From: Pseudomonadota bacterium
GTDB taxonomy: Bacteria > Pseudomonadota > Alphaproteobacteria > Caulobacterales > Caulobacteraceae
Assembly (NCBI GenBank): GCA_023436945.1
Contig: JAEZHG010000025.1
Span: 1-8,089 of the forward strand
Length of the DNA stretch: 8,089 nt
Reading direction: 5' to 3'
Under the pieces are notes generated by a model. That model was not told the origin of the DNA, did not search any database, and was given only the letters and a program-made list of their open reading frames with translations. A program made the position numbers and the translations under genes. Every line of letters begins with the position of its first letter. Position 1 is the stretch's first letter. Shown piece after piece: positions 5,760-8,089 of this stretch.

Positions 5760-6503
5760 TTATCGGCTCAAATCATAGACACCGCTGATTTCGATCTCGA
5801 CGGTCAGTTCACCTGCCTCAACCGGAGTAGAAACCGCATCAGCCGACGCCATGCGGGCCATCATCGGACGCACTTCCGGACGATAGCCGCCGCCTTCAGT
5901 CAGGCTGCGGATACCACCCAGCGGCTTGCCAAGGGCTTCGGCATAGAGGGCCGCCTTGGCTTGCAGGGCTTGAACCGCCAGACGACGCGCCTGGTTTTCA
6001 GCCGCGCTCGGGTCTTTCAGACCAAAGCTGATGCCGTCGATCTGGTTCACGCCAGCCGCCACCACCGCATCTGCGGTCGTGCCAACCTTGGTCAGGTCGT
6101 TGATCAGAACCGTCACGCGGTTCACAGCCTGATAGCCGCGCAGCTTGGGCGATTCATTCTGTTGATAGTCATATTGCGCCGACAGGTTCAGACCCGAGGT
6201 CTGGATGTCGCGCTCCGACAGACCTGCACGGCGAAGCGCGGCCACGACCTGCGTCATCTGACGGGCATTGGCCTGCATGGCTTCCTGTGCGGTGGCCGCT
6301 TCGGTGGCCACGCCAAAGTTCAATGTCGCCTGATCCGGCGCAACATTCACGCGGCCTGTCGCCGACAGATTGAGGGACGGTTGCTGGGTCACGACGGCTC
6401 CGGAAACAGTCTGGGCTTGGGCACTCATAGGAACTGCGGCCAGCGGGGCGGCCAGAGCCATAACGGCTACACCTGCAGTCAGGACACGCGTAACGCGCTT
6501 CAT
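5760..6503 (-). CDS. Exported SIMPL-domain (DUF541, YggE-like) protein
   Basis: The 247-residue product starts with a classic signal peptide: MKR, a hydrophobic core VLTAGVAVMALAAPLAAV, and a likely cut after AQA at residue 30. The mature part matches the SIMPL/DUF541 pattern: SLNLSATGRVNVAPDQATLNFGV near the start, then LSERDIQTSGLNLSAQYDY, GYQAVNRVTVLINDL, VNQIDGISFGL, ARRLAVQALQAKAALYAEALG and a C-terminal PVEAGELTVEIEISGVY. E. coli YggE of this family forms oligomeric rings in the periplasm and is linked to lower oxidative stress; the biochemical activity is not known. The start ATG 6503 has GGAG seven bases upstream and fits the signal peptide; longer frames upstream are leader sequence. 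The gene looks monocistronic, with its own terminator, a structured leader and an EcfG-like promoter. Confidence 0.92.
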   Translation of the reverse strand: MKRVTRVLTAGVAVMALAAPLAAVPMSAQAQTVSGAVVTQQPSLNLSATGRVNVAPDQATLNFGVATEAATAQEAMQANARQMTQVVAALRRAGLSERDIQTSGLNLSAQYDYQQNESPKLRGYQAVNRVTVLINDLTKVGTTADAVVAAGVNQIDGISFGLKDPSAAENQARRLAVQALQAKAALYAEALGKPLGGIRSLTEGGGYRPEVRPMMARMASADAVSTPVEAGELTVEIEISGVYDLSR

Positions 6504-6514
6504 CGGTCGTCTCC

Positions 6515-6548
6515 AAAAATGGGCGACAGAGGTATTCCCTGTCAGCCC
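6515..6548 (-). promoter_or_regulatory. Terminator-like hairpin in the SIMPL gene leader
   Basis: On the minus strand GGGCTGACAG (6548-6539) pairs with CTGTCGCCC (6529-6521), with one bulged T and a 9-nt loop; ATTTTT (6520-6515) follows and the Shine-Dalgarno GGAG begins at the next base. A hairpin plus T-run just before the ribosome binding site has the shape of an attenuator. It may instead shield or expose the binding site. No ligand or leader peptide is evident. Confidence 0.5.
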
Positions 6549-6550
6549 GA

Positions 6551-6587
6551 CATCCTCATCATGGCTGAACCCATATGAATGAGGATG
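6551..6587 (-). repeat. 9-bp inverted repeat upstream of the SIMPL leader hairpin
   Basis: CATCCTCAT (6551-6559) and ATGAGGATG (6579-6587) are perfect inverted arms across 19 bases. Inside the loop the minus strand offers ATGG and CCAT, which can extend the stem past an internal loop. The element is directly followed by the terminator-like hairpin, so the two form a tandem pair in the leader. If transcription starts from the EcfG-like promoter, the first arm overlaps the start point, and a DNA operator is then the better reading. Confidence 0.5.
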
Positions 6588-6613
6588 AACGCGCATTCGA
6601 CAGCCATCGTTCA
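6588..6613 (-). promoter_or_regulatory. EcfG-like (general stress sigma) promoter of the SIMPL gene
   Basis: The minus strand reads TGAAC (6613-6609), then 17 bp, then CGTT (6591-6588). The alphaproteobacterial EcfG/SigT consensus is GGAAC-N16-17-CGTT, so nine of ten... more exactly eight of nine defined bases match, the miss being the first G. The site lies 85 bases before the SIMPL start codon. A stress-sigma promoter would suit a YggE-like gene. This is a consensus match only. Confidence 0.4.
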
Positions 6614-6709
6614 CCTGAGTGACAGGTTTTGGACATCTTATGCTCGAGGCACCTTTGCAGAACGGGCGACTGCTGCTAGGCACAGCGTCCCTGCGAAAGC
6701 ATGCTTCGG

Positions 6710-6785
6710 GGGCGTGTAGCTCAATGGTTAGAGCCGACCGCTCATAACGGTCTGGTTGGGGGTTCGAGTCCCTCCACGCCTACCA
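6710..6785 (+). tRNA. tRNA with anticodon CAT (elongator Met or lysidine-type Ile2)
   Basis: The complete 76-base cloverleaf is visible: acceptor GGGCGTG/CACGCCT, D-stem GCTC/GAGC, anticodon stem GACCG/CGGTC with loop CTCATAA (anticodon 6743-6745), T-stem GGGGG/CCCTC with loop TTCGAGT, discriminator A and an encoded CCA. It is not the initiator: the anticodon stem lacks the three consecutive G-C pairs. Met and Ile2 tRNAs both carry CAT in the gene and differ by TilS modification. The short D-loop and the CTCATAA loop lean slightly to Ile2, without proof. The first acceptor pair is G-U. It is the only plus-strand gene, and its 3' end borders the integrase region, as expected of an attachment site. 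Confidence 0.97.
6758..6785 (+). other. Probable attachment site (att) at the tRNA 3' end
   Basis: Tyrosine integrases commonly recombine in the T-arm and acceptor 3' half of a tRNA gene. Here this part of the tRNA (GGGGG TTCGAGT CCCTC CACGCCT ACCA) directly abuts lower-G+C sequence holding an integrase gene. The matching second copy should lie beyond the right window edge, so the exact core cannot be drawn. Confidence 0.45.
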
Positions 6786-6824
6786 CCCCCTCTATTTTCT
6801 CTTTCTAAATCAACACAGTTAGAA

Positions 6825-6849
6825 GGGTTTACAGAGGAGGGTTTACAGA
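6825..6849. repeat. Two direct copies of GGGTTTACAGA, 14-bp period
   Basis: GGGTTTACAGA occurs at 6825-6835 and again at 6839-6849, 40-64 bases from the tRNA 3' end. Short direct repeats at this distance from an attachment core resemble arm-type integrase or excisionase binding sites. That role is inferred from position. Confidence 0.6.
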
Positions 6850-6870
6850 CCTCGTTCTGATTTTGTGCCC

Positions 6871-7335
6871 TCAGTCGCCAAATTCGATGTTGGCCAGCCG
6901 CCATCTGTCTGCTGGATTATCAAGAATAGCGGATCTCGAAAGACGCTTGTCTTCCTCGTGAGTGATAACCGCGACCTTCCATCTCAGGTCGCAAAGCTCG
7001 TTAAGCCAAGCCTCTGTTAACAGGCCGTCTTTGAAGCCCTTGAGTATCAATCGAGCGAACTGACGCCTCGGCGTGCCGTGCTCTACCCGAAGATACTCGC
7101 CGGGACGTCTGTTGGGGTTCAGCTGATATTGCTCACGAGCGCTGACGGACCAAGTTTCATACTGGTGCACGTTATCAGGTGATGCCGATCCAACGACCCT
7201 GAGCTTCGCATACACGTTTGCAAACTGTTCGAGGTTCCGAATGGCCATGTTTTCGGTCATTCCCGCTTCGAGCAGATCGAGAACGTTTTGGCAGGCCAAT
7301 TCCAGCTGATGCAGGGTGATACTGTTTCTGCTCAT
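6871..7335 (-). CDS. Uncharacterised 154-residue protein between integrase and tRNA
   Basis: I do not recognise this protein. It is soluble, with no signal peptide or membrane helix and many charged residues. The N-terminal third (LHQLELACQNVLDLLEAGMTEN, in two helical pieces) looks helical. The middle has NPNRRPGEYLRVEHGTPRR, and a C-terminal part contains VAVITHEEDKRLSRS and a closing DRWRLANIEFGD. The tightly worded VEHGTPRR and HEEDKRL segments look like conserved blocks rather than noise. The frame opens with ATG 7335 behind only a weak AGAA. It lies 46 bases after the integrase stop on the same strand, so cotranscription is likely. It ends 85 bases from the tRNA. It may serve the island (for example recombination directionality or defence), but nothing in it proves a function. 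Confidence 0.75.
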   Translation of the reverse strand: MSRNSITLHQLELACQNVLDLLEAGMTENMAIRNLEQFANVYAKLRVVGSASPDNVHQYETWSVSAREQYQLNPNRRPGEYLRVEHGTPRRQFARLILKGFKDGLLTEAWLNELCDLRWKVAVITHEEDKRLSRSAILDNPADRWRLANIEFGD

Positions 7336-7381
7336 GCGTTCTGGCTTCTAGAGTGATCGCCAACCTTAGGCATACCAAACT

Positions 7382-8089
7382 TCATTTGGATCGCTTTAGT
7401 CTCTCTATTGCTGTGTCGGACAGGCGCAGTTGGTCGGCACTTCTCGTGTAGATCTCGACCTCGCTAAGCGTACTGTGACCTAAAACGGCGGCGATTTCCT
7501 TGCTGGTACATCCAGCCTCGGCAAGACGGCGGCCGGCGGCTTTGCGAAGTCCGTGCGGTGTGCGGTCTTCGAGACCTGCCATGGCTGCACGTTCACGAAA
7601 CCACTTAGTGAAACCCGCCGCAGTGAACGGCTTGCCATAGGCAGTGGTTAGGAAGGTCAGGCCTTTTGCGTTATCCAGTTCAGCTTGCAGCGATGGATGA
7701 ATGAGGATGCTGACGCGCTTCGTCGTCTTGAGTTGATTGACACTAATGCGACCATCGCTCACGTGCTGCCTGCCAATGCTCACTACGTCAGAGCGGCGCA
7801 CGCCCGTATAGAGCAGCAGCGCTAAGGCCAATCGCTCGCGCGATCCAGACGGCCAGCGAGCTATGAATTTAGCTATGTCGTCCTCACTCCATGGAATGAA
7901 GCCTTCGGTCTTTCGTTTGATGGCTGACGTATGAGCAACGGGATTATCGGTTCGCCAGCCAAGACGGACCGCAAGACCAAAGACCTTATTGAGGCGACGA
8001 CGCAGATTGCGTGCGGCACCAGTCCTATCGCCCATGCGATGAAAGATAGCCTCAAGGTGATGGGTCTGGATGCTGGCCGCCCCCTTATC
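7382..8089 (-). CDS. Tyrosine recombinase (phage-type integrase), 5' part outside the window
   Basis: The enzyme should catalyse site-specific integration and excision of the element. The visible 235 residues run without a stop to the window edge, so the N-terminal arm-binding part is missing. The sequence begins DKGAASIQTHHLEAIFHRM, the end of a core-binding (SAM-like) domain. The catalytic domain follows with Arg98 (LLYTGVRRSD), a beta-hairpin lysine in QLKTTKR (Lys121 or Lys124), His179 and Arg182 (PHGLRKAAG), His205 (VLGHSTLSEVEIY) and the nucleophile Tyr214 (EIYTRSADQ). All the key residues are present, so it looks active. An internal ATG at 8035 is not the true start, because the fold continues upstream. 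It reads toward the tRNA, with an unknown gene in between. Confidence 0.93.
   Translation of the reverse strand, partial: DKGAASIQTHHLEAIFHRMGDRTGAARNLRRRLNKVFGLAVRLGWRTDNPVAHTSAIKRKTEGFIPWSEDDIAKFIARWPSGSRERLALALLLYTGVRRSDVVSIGRQHVSDGRISVNQLKTTKRVSILIHPSLQAELDNAKGLTFLTTAYGKPFTAAGFTKWFRERAAMAGLEDRTPHGLRKAAGRRLAEAGCTSKEIAAVLGHSTLSEVEIYTRSADQLRLSDTAIERLKRSK

Larger units (their letters stand above)
6786..8089. mobile_element. End of a putative tRNA-integrated genomic island or prophage
   Basis: Three signs agree: the stretch starts at a tRNA 3' end, it encodes a tyrosine recombinase, and its base composition is lower in G+C than the core (a sampled 60-base row near 7201 is 48% G+C against 67% near 4201). 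It holds a tandem repeat, an unrecognised gene and the integrase, and runs past the window edge. No phage structural or conjugation gene is in view, so the type of element is open. Confidence 0.65.

Noticed and set aside
3748..5778. Long plus-strand open frame of 676 codons
   Set aside because: It is the antisense of sppA. The minus strand shows a full-length SppA with catalytic residues, while this frame has no recognisable motif; long antisense frames are common in G+C-rich genes.
5754..6578. Plus-strand open frame of 274 codons
   Set aside because: It lies opposite the SIMPL-domain gene, which has a signal peptide, ribosome binding site and family motifs on the minus strand.
6655..6682. 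TTGCAG-N16-TAGGCA as tRNA promoter
   Set aside because: The position is right, but both hexamers match the consensus too poorly to list as a feature.
7175..7378. Minus-strand 67-codon frame upstream of the island gene
   Set aside because: It overlaps the 154-residue gene in another frame and has a low-complexity, basic composition; the longer frame has more conserved-looking segments.
1..8089. CRISPR array or toxin-antitoxin pair
   Set aside because: I saw no series of regularly spaced 25-40-base repeats and no recognisable toxin or antitoxin; the 10-bp repeats at 1542-1586 are far too short for CRISPR.

Overview
The window looks like an alphaproteobacterial chromosome, most likely from Caulobacterales (Caulobacter, Brevundimonas or Asticcacaulis type). 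The support is the G+C-rich core coding sequence, the wording of MraZ, RsmH and SppA, a type A RNase P RNA beside the mra operon, and an EcfG-like promoter. The genus is an inference. All protein genes lie on the minus strand; the only plus-strand gene is a tRNA.

Layout, in window order. (1) 1-1452 is the start of the division and cell wall (dcw/mra) cluster, transcribed right to left: mraZ, rsmH and the first codons of an ftsL-position gene, joined by two 4-base ATGA stop/start overlaps. Upstream of mraZ are five TGGG-type MraZ boxes on an exact 10-bp period (1542-1586) and a group of DnaA-box-like sequences (1640-1694). (2) 1901-2276 is the RNase P RNA gene (rnpB), minus strand. The stretch between rnpB and the amidase holds no clear gene, but it has a 30-codon open frame with a good ribosome binding site (2338-2430) and several small hairpins. 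(3) 2605-5631 holds a cytoplasmic-looking AmpD/AmiD-type peptidoglycan amidase with a C-terminal peptidoglycan-binding domain, a small two-helix membrane protein, and a full-length 67K-type signal peptide peptidase SppA. A long stem-loop follows sppA. (4) 5760-6503 is an exported SIMPL-domain (YggE-like) protein, followed by a strong terminator. Its leader carries two hairpins, the second ending in a T-run against the Shine-Dalgarno, downstream of an EcfG-like promoter. (5) 6710-6785 is a tRNA with anticodon CAT. (6) From its 3' end to the window edge is what looks like one end of an integrated element: a tandem repeat, an unrecognised 154-residue gene, and a tyrosine recombinase that runs off the window. 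G+C is visibly lower here than in the core.

The core genes centre on the cell envelope and its growth: dcw regulation and ribosome methylation, peptidoglycan recycling or cleavage, membrane proteolysis and a periplasmic stress protein. The island is unrelated cargo next to a tRNA attachment site. The points most worth checking are the MraZ-box and DnaA-box region, the structured SIMPL leader, the strand-asymmetric stem-loop after sppA, the possible 30-residue protein, and the unknown gene between the integrase and its probable attachment site.
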